NCBI GenBank assembly: GCA_934149105.1 | Contig: CAKPDP010000002.1 | Span: forward strand, 1 to 64,000 | Source of the DNA: an uncultured Bacilli bacterium | Lineage (GTDB): Bacteria; Bacillota_I; Bacilli_A; RF39; UBA660 | DNA length: 64,000 nucleotides | Reading direction: 5' to 3' | Part shown: one piece after another, positions 16,295-25,277 of the stretch | Position numbering within the stretch: position 1 is the stretch's first letter | How the letters are laid out: every line of letters starts with the position of its first letter | Notes under the pieces: generated by a model | Told to the model about the DNA's origin: nothing | Database searches by the model: none | Seen by the model: the letters and a program-made list of their open reading frames with translations, nothing else | Made by a program: the position numbers and the translations under genes

Positions 16295-18673
16295 TTATCT
16301 ACCACTTTCTAATTTTTTCTTTAAAATACCATAACAAATTCCTACTAAAATAATACTCATAAGGGCAATAATCAATACATCATTGAAGAAGTGTTGGGAA
16401 GTGAAAATATAGTAGCTTTCACTATCTCTAACGTAACCTGGGATTACTTCTTGAATAGCGGATACTAAACTATTTAGATCGTTAGTAGTTCCCATAGCTT
16501 CAACTGACCAACGACAAAGGATAAAATTAGATATGGCATCAACTGCTCCTTCTAAAGGGAATAACATTCCGGAAAATAATAATTGGGGAACTAATAAAAG
16601 GGGGGCATAGGTCATGGCTACAGAGGAGTCTTTAGATAAAGAAGAAACTACTAAGCCAATAGTTGACGCTGATAAAATAGTAATAAATATAACTACTACG
16701 GTTTCTAGGTACCAGCTCCAAACTACTCCTTTAACGGGAACATCAACAAAAATTTTGAAGGCCGTTACTAATAGGAAGGATTGAATTAGAGCCAATAAAG
16801 CTAGATATAATATTTTAGAAATAATATAGGATGATAACTTTAGATCAGCCATATATTCTTTTTCTAAAATTACTCTTTCTTTACATATTTCTTGAATAGA
16901 ATTAAGAAGTCCTAACCAAACAGCGGAAGTAGCTATGGAAAAGAGAATAGATTTAGTTTCTTCGTAGGAATAGAATAAATTTTTAGTAACAATTAGGGAT
17001 AATAAATAGGCAATCAAAGGAGCTTGAAGAATAAGTAATAGTAGTTGTTGTTTATTATTAATTAACTTTTTAATTTGTCTTCTCATAAGGGTTAGAAATT
17101 GTTTAAAGAAAGATTTGTTATTTTTATGTACACCCATAACTTCTTCTTTATCATCATTAGGAGAAATTTCTCTAGTATCACTATCTTTAAATTTATTATA
17201 CCAATCATCGGTATTTTCACTAAGTAAATTATAAATATCTACAAAATCATTGACTCCAAAAAAAGTCAGAGCTTCTTTGGGTGGACCATCGAAGCACATT
17301 TTTCCTCCGATTCCAAAGAAAACAACTTTATCACATAAATGTAAATTTAAGGTGTTATGAGTAACTAAGATGATTGTTTTACCGGAATTAGCCATTTTTC
17401 TAAGAGTTTTCATGATGATTCTTTCGGTTCCAGGATCGAGACCACTGGTTGGTTCGTCTAAGAAAAATAGTTTAGGGTCAGCGATTAATTCGACGGCGAT
17501 ACTCGCTCTTTTTCTTTGACCTCCAGATAGATTTCTGATCATGACATCTTTTTTATCAGTAAGTTCAACTATTTCTAAAACAGTATTAATTCGATCTTCT
17601 TTTTCTTTAGAATTGGCATCATCGGGCATTCTTAAATTGGCAGCATATTTTAACATATCAATTAAGGATAAATCATCAAAAACAATATCTTCTTGGGGAA
17701 CATAACCAATGAAATTTTTTAGGACAGAATAATTACTGAATAAGGAATTACCATTAAGGAGAACTTTTCCGCTTGTAGGTTTAGAAACACCACTAATACA
17801 TTTTAAGAAAGTACTCTTTCCGGCACCACTACCACCAACGAAAGCAATAAATTCACCTGGTTTAGCCTCAAAATTGACGTGATAAGCTATGTTTCTTTTT
17901 TTACCTTTAACTTTAACTGTTTTCATAATATCGATAGCTTCTAATTTAACACCTTCATCGTAAACTTGATAAAATATTTTATTACAATTAAAGATTAATT
18001 TGACATTATTAATTAAAATAATATCTCTATTTCTTAGTAAGTTTTCTCCTTTGATGACAGAACCATTAAGAATAATCCCATTATCACCATTAAAACCACT
18101 AAGAAGATAGTTTTTACCTTCTTTTACTATTTTAGCATGCTTTAAATAAATAGATAATTTATTTAAAGCAATATCACAGTCTTTACCTCTACCAATAATG
18201 GTTTTAGTTTTATTAGTGAGATCATATTGAAGCCAACTATTTTCACTTTCACCAATGGTAACAATCATCATAACGCCACTGTTAAGAGGATCATAAGGAT
18301 TATCTATTCTGATGGCATCACCATCTTTAAGGATGGCTTTGGTAACTTTTTTACCATTAATATATAAGCCATTTTTACTATTATTATCATATAAAACTAA
18401 ATCTTTATTTAATTCAAAATAGCCATGATTTAAAGAAGTTAAGATAGAAGAAAGAACTATATCGTTATCTTTTTTTCTACCAAAAGTTATTATATTTTTA
18501 TTAAAATTATTTAAAGAATAATTATTAACTTCAGTATTTTCAATGACGGTAATAGTATATTTTATAATTCTATTACTTTTTTTCACAGTATTTTCTGGTT
18601 TTACTTCATTATTATTTAATAATGTGTTAAAGTTTACTTTAATATAATTATTATTTGTTTGATTATTATTCAT
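16295..18673 (-). CDS. FHA-FHA-ABC transporter fusion (ABCG-like half-transporter)
   Basis: 792 residues. Two FHA domains (about 61-125, ITFGRKKDNDIVL ... NSKNGLYING; and about 157-225, TIIGRGKDCDIAL ... LKHAKIV) that bind phosphothreonine. Then an ABC ATPase: Walker A GGSGAGKS near 280, LSGGQRKR near 382, Walker B FFLDEPTSGLDP near 403. An ABC2-type membrane domain with about six helices follows from residue 540. Domain order FHA-ATPase-membrane resembles FHA-ABCG proteins of mycobacteria and other Gram-positives. First gene of a two-gene operon with the Ser/Thr kinase. Substrate unknown; export is likelier than import because no binding protein is present. Confidence 0.9.
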   Translation of the reverse strand: MNNNQTNNNYIKVNFNTLLNNNEVKPENTVKKSNRIIKYTITVIENTEVNNYSLNNFNKNIITFGRKKDNDIVLSSILTSLNHGYFELNKDLVLYDNNSKNGLYINGKKVTKAILKDGDAIRIDNPYDPLNSGVMMIVTIGESENSWLQYDLTNKTKTIIGRGKDCDIALNKLSIYLKHAKIVKEGKNYLLSGFNGDNGIILNGSVIKGENLLRNRDIILINNVKLIFNCNKIFYQVYDEGVKLEAIDIMKTVKVKGKKRNIAYHVNFEAKPGEFIAFVGGSGAGKSTFLKCISGVSKPTSGKVLLNGNSLFSNYSVLKNFIGYVPQEDIVFDDLSLIDMLKYAANLRMPDDANSKEKEDRINTVLEIVELTDKKDVMIRNLSGGQRKRASIAVELIADPKLFFLDEPTSGLDPGTERIIMKTLRKMANSGKTIILVTHNTLNLHLCDKVVFFGIGGKMCFDGPPKEALTFFGVNDFVDIYNLLSENTDDWYNKFKDSDTREISPNDDKEEVMGVHKNNKSFFKQFLTLMRRQIKKLINNKQQLLLLILQAPLIAYLLSLIVTKNLFYSYEETKSILFSIATSAVWLGLLNSIQEICKERVILEKEYMADLKLSSYIISKILYLALLALIQSFLLVTAFKIFVDVPVKGVVWSWYLETVVVIFITILSASTIGLVVSSLSKDSSVAMTYAPLLLVPQLLFSGMLFPLEGAVDAISNFILCRWSVEAMGTTNDLNSLVSAIQEVIPGYVRDSESYYIFTSQHFFNDVLIIALMSIILVGICYGILKKKLESGR

Positions 18674-18694
18674 ACACTATCACCTATTTTAATA

Positions 18695-18723
18695 AATATA
18701 ACACGTAATTAACATAAATACAA
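18695..18723 (-). promoter_or_regulatory. Promoter of the FHA-ABC/kinase operon
   Basis: TTGTAT (18723-18718), 17-nt spacer, TATATT (18700-18695). Confidence 0.5.
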
Positions 18724-18768
18724 TATGGAATAAAAAATTTTCGAAGACTTTTCTTGGACTTTTAAATA

Positions 18769-18808
18769 TTGAAAGAAAGATTACGCAAAATAGTAATCTT
18801 TCTTTCAA
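18769..18808 (-). terminator. Terminator of the alpha/beta hydrolase gene
   Basis: Sixteen-bp stem TTGAAAGAAAGATTAC/GTAATCTTTCTTTCAA with an 8-base loop. Confidence 0.75.
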
Positions 18809-18822
18809 TTTGTAATATTTAG

Positions 18823-20532
18823 TTAATTATTTAATGGAGCGTTGGTATCATTACTTGAGAAAACGCTACACTTACTAGAGTCAGCATTACATTCAGCAAA
18901 GTTCTTAACTAAATTAGTGTACTCTGTCTTATGAGAGCCAACAACGATAAAGGCATGTGAGGCTCCTTCAACATCCCATTTATAAAGTAAGTCAGCATCG
19001 TTAGTATTCATAATATGATTAGCAATGACTAAAGAATTATTGTAAGGAACAATTGTATCAGAAGTTCCATGAATAATAACTACTTTACTACCACTTGGGA
19101 AATGTCTATCCCCTGAGAAGACATTTGAGTACTTATCGTAATTATTTTCGTTAAGTCCTACTCCTACTAAATTGATAACTGCTTTCATTACTAATTTGTC
19201 GATAAGACTAGAAGAATTAGTTAGTAGTGATGTGGTAACCTTATTATTAGAAGTAGTACTAGTTCCAATTCCTATTGAGGAAGAAATTTTATTTTTCCAT
19301 TCGTTTATTTGATCTTGACTGATATCAGGAATATTTATTTCACTGTTGATATTAGAATTAGGATCACTCTTAACTATTTCATCAAAGGATTTTCCAAATT
19401 TTTCAATGTATTTACTTAAATCTTTATTGCTAGAAATGTTACTAAAATCGAAGCCATCAAAACTGTTGTTCCCTAAATTAGTAGCTTCATTTTTGATATA
19501 TTGAAGTAAGGCACTAGGTGTTGTGTTTAACCAACTGGTAACAGTAGATAACTGACTAGAGTTGCCCCCAGATATAGAATCGGTAATGATACCGCTCATA
19601 GAGGTATAACCACAGTCATCAATAAAACCTTTGACATGTAAAGAAGTTAAATTTTTAGTATATGGTTCCCTTCCAGTTGCAGAACTTATATCAGGATTAG
19701 TTGCAAGTTGTAAGGTTGTTGCCCCTCCTAAGGATACACCGTGAACAACTATGGTTTCAGGACTAACATTAACTCCATATCTATCTTGATAATTAGTATT
19801 AAGATCTTTTATCCAATCATAGACATCTAAGCTTTCTAAATAGCCCATGGCAACACTACCATCACTATCACCTGCTCCTCTTAAGTCAGGAGCTAAAACA
19901 TTATAGCCAACGCTAGTATACATATCTCCAACAGCATTATACATTTGTTTAGCATTCATCATATTCCCGTGAATTAATATTACCCACTTATTTGATTCTT
20001 TAGATGCTAAATATATTTTGGCACTTAAGTTATTGACGCAATATTTGGAATCAATATCTTTAGTATTACAAGCTGTATTGGATTTTAATGTTAATACCTT
20101 TGTTGGAGAAGTACTATTAAATATTTTCTTTAATAGTTCATTTAGTTTAGAGGAAACATTTCCAACAAAGTCGGTCGTGCTTAAATTTTCACTACTGTTA
20201 GCAACGTTAATAAGAGAATTGGCAGCATATGAAACACCAGTACCATTTTCATACTTCTTTTGTAAAGTTGATACTTCTGAGACAAAATCCATTTTTACAG
20301 AATCAGAGTCGGTGTCAGAGTCAGTGCTAGTATCAATGCTATTAACATATGTAGTTAAATCTTTGACAAAACTTTCATATTGCTTTTCTTCGTAAGTAAG
20401 TCTCTCCTTTTTACCAGAATCATTACTTAGAAAGGTATTTTTTATAAGCAACCAGCCTAATAAGACAATAGCTACTACAATAATTATAATACCTAAGTAT
20501 TTGCTTTTGCTTTTGCTTTTACTTTTTTCCAT
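18823..20532 (-). CDS. Membrane-anchored alpha/beta hydrolase
   Basis: 569 residues. A Lys/Ser-repeat N-terminus (KSKSKSKSKYLG) and one membrane helix (IIIIVVAIVLLGWLLI) are followed by an extracellular Ser/Asp-rich stalk. The hydrolase core has the oxyanion strand VILIHGNMMNAKQM, APDLRGAGDSDG, nucleophile elbow VVHGVSLGGATT, Asp in HGTSDTIVPYNNS, and the catalytic His in GASHAF. A lid or insertion of about 150 residues lies between nucleophile and acid. Esterase or peptidase activity on an extracellular substrate is likely; the substrate is unknown. Monocistronic, upstream of the FHA-ABC operon but separated from it by a terminator. Confidence 0.82.
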   Translation of the reverse strand: MEKSKSKSKSKYLGIIIIVVAIVLLGWLLIKNTFLSNDSGKKERLTYEEKQYESFVKDLTTYVNSIDTSTDSDTDSDSVKMDFVSEVSTLQKKYENGTGVSYAANSLINVANSSENLSTTDFVGNVSSKLNELLKKIFNSTSPTKVLTLKSNTACNTKDIDSKYCVNNLSAKIYLASKESNKWVILIHGNMMNAKQMYNAVGDMYTSVGYNVLAPDLRGAGDSDGSVAMGYLESLDVYDWIKDLNTNYQDRYGVNVSPETIVVHGVSLGGATTLQLATNPDISSATGREPYTKNLTSLHVKGFIDDCGYTSMSGIITDSISGGNSSQLSTVTSWLNTTPSALLQYIKNEATNLGNNSFDGFDFSNISSNKDLSKYIEKFGKSFDEIVKSDPNSNINSEINIPDISQDQINEWKNKISSSIGIGTSTTSNNKVTTSLLTNSSSLIDKLVMKAVINLVGVGLNENNYDKYSNVFSGDRHFPSGSKVVIIHGTSDTIVPYNNSLVIANHIMNTNDADLLYKWDVEGASHAFIVVGSHKTEYTNLVKNFAECNADSSKCSVFSSNDTNAPLNN

Positions 20533-20569
20533 AATATTATCCTACCTTTTCAAATTGTTTTACAATATA

Positions 20570-20598
20570 ATTGTAATATAAATATTTTAAAAATGCAA
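20570..20598 (-). promoter_or_regulatory. Promoter of the alpha/beta hydrolase gene
   Basis: TTGCAT (20598-20593), 17-nt spacer, TACAAT (20575-20570). Confidence 0.55.
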
Positions 20599-20701
20599 TC
20601 ATCTTTGTGAGTCTAGGAAATAATTTTAGTATTTTTGTAAATTAATATACTTGATAGTTTATTATTAAGAAAAAAGATAGTTATTTATCTAGAGAAGACT
20701 A

Positions 20702-20730
20702 TTGACAAATAAAAAGGTATTTACTATAAT
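20702..20730 (+). promoter_or_regulatory. Promoter of the ileS T-box leader
   Basis: Consensus TTGACA (20702-20707), 17-nt spacer, TATAAT (20725-20730). Confidence 0.85.
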
Positions 20731-20736
20731 TTAGAT

Positions 20737-20962
20737 ATATTATTTAAAACAAAGGAAAGAGACGGTATTTAGTTAGAATTTAGAGAGAGTTTGTGGGTGG
20801 TGTAAACAAATAAGAAAACTAAATATAGATCACTCTGGATGTGATTAATCGAAGAGATTAATCCGGATATTTATCCGTTATAAATTTAAGAGCACTATAG
20901 TGAATTAAGGTGGTACCGCGGTTTAATCGTCCTTAAAATATAGGGCTTTTTATTTTAGTTGT
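20737..20962 (+). promoter_or_regulatory. T-box leader, isoleucine type
   Basis: Full-length T-box of about 225 nt ahead of ileS. The conserved core AAGGTGGTACCGCGG lies at 20907-20921, with the UGGU arm matching the A discriminator of tRNA-Ile. Stem I spans about 20770-20845 with a likely AUC specifier at 20829-20831. After the core, CGTCCTT and AGGGC followed by TTTTTATTTT form the antiterminator/terminator switch. Uncharged tRNA-Ile should allow read-through. Confidence 0.9.
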
Positions 20963-20992
20963 TTTAATAGTAAATTTTTTAGGAGGATGGAT

Positions 20993-23900
20993 ATGAGTAA
21001 GTTTAAAGAATTAAGAAAAGGTAAAGTTAATGAGACTGAAAAAGAAATTTTAGAGTATTGGGACAAGATCGATATTTTAAAGAGAAGTATTGAAACTAGA
21101 AATGGTAAATCTAATTTTGTATTTTATGATGGTCCAATATACGCTAATGCTCTTCCTGGTCTTCATCATTTATATGGTAAAAATATAAAAGATGCTTTTT
21201 GTAAGTACAAGACAATGAAAGGTTATAGAGTATTAAGAAAGATTGGATTGGATACACATGGATTACCTATTGAGGTTAATGTTGAAAAGAAGTTAGGATT
21301 TAAATCAAAGCAAGATATAGAAAAATTTGGAATTGAGAATTTTAATAAGGAATGTAAGAAGGCTACCGCTACTAATATTAAAGATGTATGTGATTTAACT
21401 AAGTTAATGGGACAAGTTATTGATACAGATAACCCTTATATTACTTGTAGTAATGATTATATTGAATCAGAATGGTGGATTGTTAAACAGTTTGCTGAGA
21501 AAGGACTTTTATATCATAGTAATAAAGTATTACCATATTGTACAAGATGTGGTACAGAGTTATCTGCTAATGAGGTAGCTCAGGAGTATAAAGAAATTAG
21601 TGTTAATACAGTTTATGTTACTTTTAAATTAAAAGATGAAGATACTTATGTATTGGTATGGACTACTACTCCTTGGACTTTGATTGCAAATGTAGCTTTA
21701 TGTGTTAATCCTAGGGAGACTTATATTAAGGTTAAATCAAAGGGATATAGTTTTATAGTGGCTAAGGCTTTAGCGGATAAGGTATTGGGAGAAGATTATG
21801 AGATAGTTAAAGAATTTCCTGGTAGGGAGCTAGAATATAAGGAATATGAACAATTAATGCCAATATTAAAGCCTGATAAGAAAGCATTCTTTATTACTTG
21901 TGATGATTATGTTACGATGACTGATGGTACAGGTATTGTTCATATTGCTCCAGCTTTTGGTGTCGATGATGCTAGAGTTTGTAAGGATTATGACTTACCA
22001 ACATTAAATCCTGTTAGTACTGATGGTAAATATAAAGAAGGACCTTGGGAAGGTAGAGTTGTATATGATCCAGAATTAGAAATTGATATAATTAAATATT
22101 TAAAAGCTAATGATAAATTATTTAAGAAAGAGAAGATTAAACATAATTATCCACATTGTTGGAGATGTAAAACTCCCCTACTTTATTATGCTAAACCAGC
22201 TTGGTATATTAAGACAACGGCTTATAAAGATCAAATTATTGCGGCCAATAAAAAAGTTAATTGGTATCCAAAATTTGTTGGAGAGAAGAGATTTGCTAAT
22301 TGGTTAGAAAATTTAGTTGATTGGTGTATTTCTAGGAATAGATATTGGGGAGCTCCGCTTCCAGTTTGGACTTGTGACTGTGGTCATATTGAGACAATTG
22401 GATCAATAGATGAGCTTAAAGAAAAAGCTATAGAAAAGATTAATGATGAAGAGATAGATTTGCATAGACCTTATGTTGATAATATTCATATTAAATGTTC
22501 TTGTTGTGGTAAGACAATGTCTAGGGTTAAAGATGTTTTAGATGTTTGGTTTGATAGTGGTTCAATGCCTTATGCTCAATATCATTATCCATTTGAAAAT
22601 AAGGAATTATTTGAAAGTCAATTTCCAGCTGATTTTATAGCTGAAGGTATCGATCAAACTAGAGGTTGGTTCTATGTTTTATTGGTTATTTCAACTTTTA
22701 TAAAAGGATGTTCACCATTTAAGAATGTTTTAGTTAATGATCTATTATTGGACTCAGAAGGTAAGAAGATGAGTAAGAGTAAGGGTAATATTGTAGAACC
22801 ATTTAGTACTCTTAAAGAATATGGAGCAGATGCAGTTAGATTTTATCTATTATATGTATCACCAGTATGGACACCATTAAAATTTGATATGCGAGGATTA
22901 AATGAAGTTCATTCTAAATTCTTTAATCCACTTAAGAATACTTATACTTTCTTCCAGATGTATGCTAATACAGATGATATTGATCCTAGAGAATATGAGA
23001 TTAAGTATGAGGATAGAGAAGATATTGATAAATGGTTATTATCTAAATATAATAAGTTAGTTAAGAATGTTACTAATAGTTTTGAAGAATATGATTTAAA
23101 TAAGGTTACGAAGTATTTAGCAGAATTTGTATCGGAAGATTTATCTAATTGGTATATCAGAAGAAATAGACAGAGATTTTGGTCTAGTGAATTAGATAAT
23201 AGTAAGAAGGCTGTATATGCAACAACATATGAGGTTTTGTTAGGTCTTTCGAAGTTATTAGCTCCTATTTCACCATTTATTAGTGAAGAGATATATCGTG
23301 ATTTAACTGATGGTGAATCGGTTCAATTAGAGGAATTTCCTGTATATAATGAAGAGTTAATTGATTTAGAATTAGAAGAGAAGATGGATTTAGTAAGAGA
23401 TTTAATATCATTAGGTAGAAATGTTCGTGAAGAAGCTAAAATTAAAGTTAGACAACCTTTAACAGAAGTTATTTTTGATAGTAAATATGAAGATGTTATT
23501 AAAGATATGGATAACTTAGTTAAAGAAGAATTAAATGTTAAGAAAGTTTCTTATGAAAAAGATATAAATAAATATATGAATATAGAGTATCGTCCTAATT
23601 ATAAGGTATGTGGAAAGATATTAGGATCTAATATTAAGGAATTTGGAGAATATTTAAAGAAGATTAATGATAAAGAGATAGAAGATCTTAATAATGGTAA
23701 TTTAAAGATTAATCTTAATGGTACAGATTATGATATTAATAAAGAGATGATCGATACAAGAATTAGTTCTAAAGAGGGCTACGATGTAGCGATACTTAAT
23801 AATAAGTTTATTATTTTAAATACTGATCTTAATGAAGATCTTATTAATGAAGGTTTAGCTAGAGAAACAATATCAAAGATTCAACAATTAAGAAAAGCTA

Positions 23901-24091
23901 ATGATTTTGAAGTTACAGATCGTATTAAAGTTTACTATGATAGTTCTAAAGAATATGAAGATAGTATTAAAGATTATTTAGAATTTATTAAGAAAGAAAC
24001 TTTATGTAAGGAATTTATTAGAGAAGATAATATTAGTAATGTTATAGATATTAATGATTATAAGGTTGGTATCAGATTAGAGAGAATATAG
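20993..24091 (+). CDS. ileS: Isoleucyl-tRNA synthetase
   Basis: 1032 residues. Class I synthetase charging tRNA-Ile. The HIGH region reads ALPGLHHLYGK, the variant of the eukaryote-like (IleS2) branch; the editing domain includes TGTGIVHIAPAFGVDDAR; a Zn-type Cys cluster is present (YCTRCGTE; CWRCKTPLLYYAKPAWY); KMSKSKGN lies near 600; GLDTHGLP. The anticodon-binding and C-terminal regions are complete. ATG 20993 lies six bases after GGAGG; the ATG at 20987 is within the spacer. Controlled by the T-box upstream, followed by a strong terminator. The IleS2 branch is often associated with natural mupirocin tolerance (family knowledge, untested here). Confidence 0.97.
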   Translation: MSKFKELRKGKVNETEKEILEYWDKIDILKRSIETRNGKSNFVFYDGPIYANALPGLHHLYGKNIKDAFCKYKTMKGYRVLRKIGLDTHGLPIEVNVEKKLGFKSKQDIEKFGIENFNKECKKATATNIKDVCDLTKLMGQVIDTDNPYITCSNDYIESEWWIVKQFAEKGLLYHSNKVLPYCTRCGTELSANEVAQEYKEISVNTVYVTFKLKDEDTYVLVWTTTPWTLIANVALCVNPRETYIKVKSKGYSFIVAKALADKVLGEDYEIVKEFPGRELEYKEYEQLMPILKPDKKAFFITCDDYVTMTDGTGIVHIAPAFGVDDARVCKDYDLPTLNPVSTDGKYKEGPWEGRVVYDPELEIDIIKYLKANDKLFKKEKIKHNYPHCWRCKTPLLYYAKPAWYIKTTAYKDQIIAANKKVNWYPKFVGEKRFANWLENLVDWCISRNRYWGAPLPVWTCDCGHIETIGSIDELKEKAIEKINDEEIDLHRPYVDNIHIKCSCCGKTMSRVKDVLDVWFDSGSMPYAQYHYPFENKELFESQFPADFIAEGIDQTRGWFYVLLVISTFIKGCSPFKNVLVNDLLLDSEGKKMSKSKGNIVEPFSTLKEYGADAVRFYLLYVSPVWTPLKFDMRGLNEVHSKFFNPLKNTYTFFQMYANTDDIDPREYEIKYEDREDIDKWLLSKYNKLVKNVTNSFEEYDLNKVTKYLAEFVSEDLSNWYIRRNRQRFWSSELDNSKKAVYATTYEVLLGLSKLLAPISPFISEEIYRDLTDGESVQLEEFPVYNEELIDLELEEKMDLVRDLISLGRNVREEAKIKVRQPLTEVIFDSKYEDVIKDMDNLVKEELNVKKVSYEKDINKYMNIEYRPNYKVCGKILGSNIKEFGEYLKKINDKEIEDLNNGNLKINLNGTDYDINKEMIDTRISSKEGYDVAILNNKFIILNTDLNEDLINEGLARETISKIQQLRKANDFEVTDRIKVYYDSSKEYEDSIKDYLEFIKKETLCKEFIREDNISNVIDINDYKVGIRLERI

Positions 24092-24102
24092 TTTAAGAAT
24101 AG

Positions 24103-24135
24103 GCATCAGTACTAGAGGAAGTACTGATGCTTTTT
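24103..24135 (+). terminator. ileS terminator
   Basis: Stem GCATCAGTACT/AGTACTGATGC followed by TTTTT. Confidence 0.9.
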
Positions 24136-24244
24136 ATTATGATTAAATAGAGATATATTATGGGAGCTTAGAAATAGCAAATAATAATATAGGATAATAG
24201 AGAGATATTATAGAGGTCTAGATGATTGGTAAGGAGCTGGGTAA

Positions 24245-24270
24245 TAAAAAAATAAGAGTTTTACTCTTAT
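24245..24270 (-). terminator. sepF-divIVA operon terminator
   Basis: Stem ATAAGAGT/ACTCTTAT then a run of seven T on the minus strand; overlaps the divIVA stop codon. Confidence 0.8.
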
Positions 24271-24725
24271 AGTTCTTCTTTATCTAGATCATCTAACATA
24301 TCTAGTTGATTATTAATAATAGTTTTTAATCTCTTTTTATATACTTCAATATTTTTCTTTAAAACGGCAGCTTCTTGTTCATTTTTACTAGCTTCAATTA
24401 GCGACTCATGAATTATGGAATTAGCATTTCGTTTAGCATCTTCAATGATTACTTCAGCTTCTCTTCTAGCTAGTTCTTTCATTCTAAGACTAGTATCTTC
24501 GGCCGCTAATAAGGCTTTAGCTAGCTTATCATTATCAATTTTATCTTTAGATGATAAAGAATTAAGGCTTTCTTTAGAGGTAGTTTGTTTTTTTAATTCG
24601 TCTATTACTTTTAAATATTTACTATTTTCTTCATTTAGTTTTTCCAATCTACTAATAACGACATCAATAAATTGATTTACTTCATCAATGTCGTAACCAG
24701 TATTAACTATATTAAATCTTTTCAT
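24267..24725 (-). CDS. divIVA: DivIVA-family cell-division/polarity protein
   Basis: 152 residues. The N-terminal DivIVA motif FNIVNTGYDIDEVNQFIDVV should bind curved membrane; a coiled coil (SRLEKLNEENSKYLKVIDEL, then EAEVIIEDAKRNANSIIHES) follows. Shorter than B. subtilis DivIVA (164 aa), and it could also be a GpsB-like paralogue. Sixteen bases downstream of sepF, as in the ylm cluster of Gram-positives, supporting a role at division sites. Confidence 0.85.
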   Translation of the reverse strand: MKRFNIVNTGYDIDEVNQFIDVVISRLEKLNEENSKYLKVIDELKKQTTSKESLNSLSSKDKIDNDKLAKALLAAEDTSLRMKELARREAEVIIEDAKRNANSIIHESLIEASKNEQEAAVLKKNIEVYKKRLKTIINNQLDMLDDLDKEEL

Positions 24726-24741
24726 AAGTCACCTCAATAAA

Positions 24742-25134
24742 TTACCATTCTAAATCAATATCATCTTTTCCTTTACGTTGTTTATCATCTTCATCACTGA
24801 TAGCACCTTCAACATCAACGTTTTTAGGAGTACATAAGAAAATGCCACCACCTATTTTTTGTAAATCGCCACCAATAGCATAGACAGTTCCACTTAGAAA
24901 ATCAACTATTCTTTTAGCTTGATCTGGTGTTACTCTTTTCATATTAACAACAACAGTATTCTTTTTCTTTAAATGATCAGCTATTTGTTGACTTTCAGAA
25001 TAAGCACGTGGTTCTAATAAGATCATTTTTCCTTCTTTACTAGGGCTAGTTTCAGTACTAGCTGTTTCTTCATAGTATTCTTCGTCGTCATTATCTTCGA
25101 CTAACATTTTTTTTAATTTTCCACCTAGAGCCAT
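24742..25134 (-). CDS. sepF: SepF, FtsZ-ring membrane anchor
   Basis: 130 residues. N-terminal amphipathic helix ([10 protein letters not shown]), an acidic linker, and the SepF core: [65 protein letters not shown]. Aligns FtsZ filaments and tethers them to the membrane with FtsA. Cotranscribed with divIVA; the rest of the ylm cluster is absent here. Confidence 0.93.
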   Translation of the reverse strand: MALGGKLKKMLVEDNDDEEYYEETASTETSPSKEGKMILLEPRAYSESQQIADHLKKKNTVVVNMKRVTPDQAKRIVDFLSGTVYAIGGDLQKIGGGIFLCTPKNVDVEGAISDEDDKQRKGKDDIDLEW

Positions 25135-25165
25135 ATTACCCTCTCCTATCTTTATATATATTTTA

Positions 25166-25194
25166 ATTTTAGCATAACTAAATGTAAATTACAA
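25166..25194 (-). promoter_or_regulatory. sepF-divIVA promoter
   Basis: TTGTAA (25194-25189), 17-nt spacer, TAAAAT (25171-25166) with extended TGC. Confidence 0.55.
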
Positions 25195-25277
25195 TTATTT
25201 TTTAGGGTTTTTCGATAGTTTAACATAATTAGACACTTATCTTTTATTTTTTTAAAGAATTTAAAATCGTGAGGAGA

